From: Nocardia spumae
GTDB taxonomy: Bacteria > Actinomycetota > Actinomycetes > Mycobacteriales > Mycobacteriaceae
Direction of reading: 5' to 3'
Assembly (NCBI RefSeq): GCF_020733635.1
Contig: NZ_JAJFZL010000001.1
Location: 1,674,001-1,738,000, forward strand
DNA length: 64,000 nucleotides
In this document: positions 63,701 through 64,000 of the stretch, piece after piece
How the letters are laid out: every line of letters begins with the position of its first letter
Numbering within the stretch: position 1 is the stretch's first letter
Program-made: the position numbers and the translations under genes
Notes under the pieces: model-generated
Seen by the model: the letters and a program-made list of their open reading frames with translations, nothing else
The model's database searches: none
Told to the model about the DNA's origin: nothing

Positions 63701-64000
63701 ACCGAGCGCGATGACGATCACCAGTCCGGCCTGCGGAATCGCGGAAACCGTCGGGGCGAAGCGGGAATCGATGCGGGCGGCGCGCATCCGGTGGGAGTAG
63801 AGCCTGCGGCCGTGCTCCTCCAGGATCCGGACCATCCGCGATTCCTGGCCGAATCCCTTCACCACCCGCACACCGGTCACCGTCTCCTCGACGTGCTGGG
63901 CCAGGTCGGCGGCGCGCTGCTGCGCGGACCAGGTGGCGGCGTGCAAGGTGGGCCGGACCCGGTACACCACCAGGGCCAGCGCGGGCACTGTCAGCAACGA
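60779..64000 (-). CDS. Fused ABC exporter with two TMD-NBD halves (start outside window)
   Basis: At least 1073 residues; the 5' end lies beyond 64000. The first half lacks its first helices in this window, then has NBD1 ([46 protein letters not shown]). An Ala/Pro/Glu-rich linker of ~80 residues follows, then a complete second half: six-helix TMD2 and NBD2 ([47 protein letters not shown]). Most bacteria encode such heterodimers as two genes. Multidrug or lipid export is expected. Upstream of kgd on the same strand. Confidence 0.92.
   Translation of the reverse strand, partial: [1073 protein letters not shown]

Overview
This is a GC-rich actinobacterial chromosome segment. Gene content and order point to a mycolic-acid actinomycete, most likely Nocardia or a close relative. 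The evidence is the sigE-rseA-htrA-tatB stress locus, GpgS and GlgC/GlgM for methylglucose polysaccharide and glycogen, the fused 2-oxoglutarate decarboxylase/dehydrogenase Kgd, a mycothiol-dependent isomerase-type protein, a mycobacterial-type hemophore-domain protein and a WS/DGAT acyltransferase. Genus is inference; no rRNA, tRNA, IS element, prophage or CRISPR array was seen.

Layout. 1-0.8 kb: 3' part of gpgS. 0.9-15.7 kb: a block matching M. tuberculosis Rv1209-Rv1224 in reversed orientation (tatB, htrA, rseA, sigE, an O-methyltransferase, a TetR-controlled ABC exporter, glgC/glgM, a DUF3117 protein, tag and a DivIVA-domain membrane protein), with a broken ECF sigma gene and an rRNA methyltransferase inserted. 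15.9-21.8 kb: mrp, a 77-bp tandem repeat, two secreted transglycosylases, a DUF1003 protein and a soluble MgtE/CBS protein. 21.9-29.7 kb: CitE-like lyase, MerR regulator, stress-type membrane protein, CorA, PHP phosphoesterase and a flavoprotein. 30.2-36.1 kb: malic enzyme, hemophore-like protein, a two-component system, an Hrp1-like CBS protein and a substrate-binding lipoprotein. 36.2-41.6 kb: DMT transporter, a PAP2/acyltransferase fusion, a lipoprotein and an MFS pump. 41.6-47.6 kb: a TetR-controlled Baeyer-Villiger monooxygenase/SDR/esterase operon followed by a FadD acyl-CoA ligase, recalling the M. tuberculosis mymA cluster. 47.8-51.2 kb: VOC protein, then a tautomerase/SDR unit divergent from an HxlR regulator/FAD monooxygenase unit. 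51.2-56.5 kb: PepD-like protease, molybdopterin oxidoreductase and a PadR/MFS pair. 56.7-64 kb: kgd and a fused ABC exporter cut by the window end.

Shared themes: many genes start 6-8 nt after a TANNNT -10 hexamer, which suggests leaderless mRNAs. Small regulator/target pairs carry clear palindromic operators at 6.07, 42.3 and 49.5 kb. Convergent units are separated by strong stem-loop terminators. Most of the window is housekeeping. The most unusual items are the inversion relative to M. tuberculosis, the 77-bp tandem repeat abutting the mrp promoter, the paired HxlR-type operators exactly 40 bp apart, and the decayed sigma factor.
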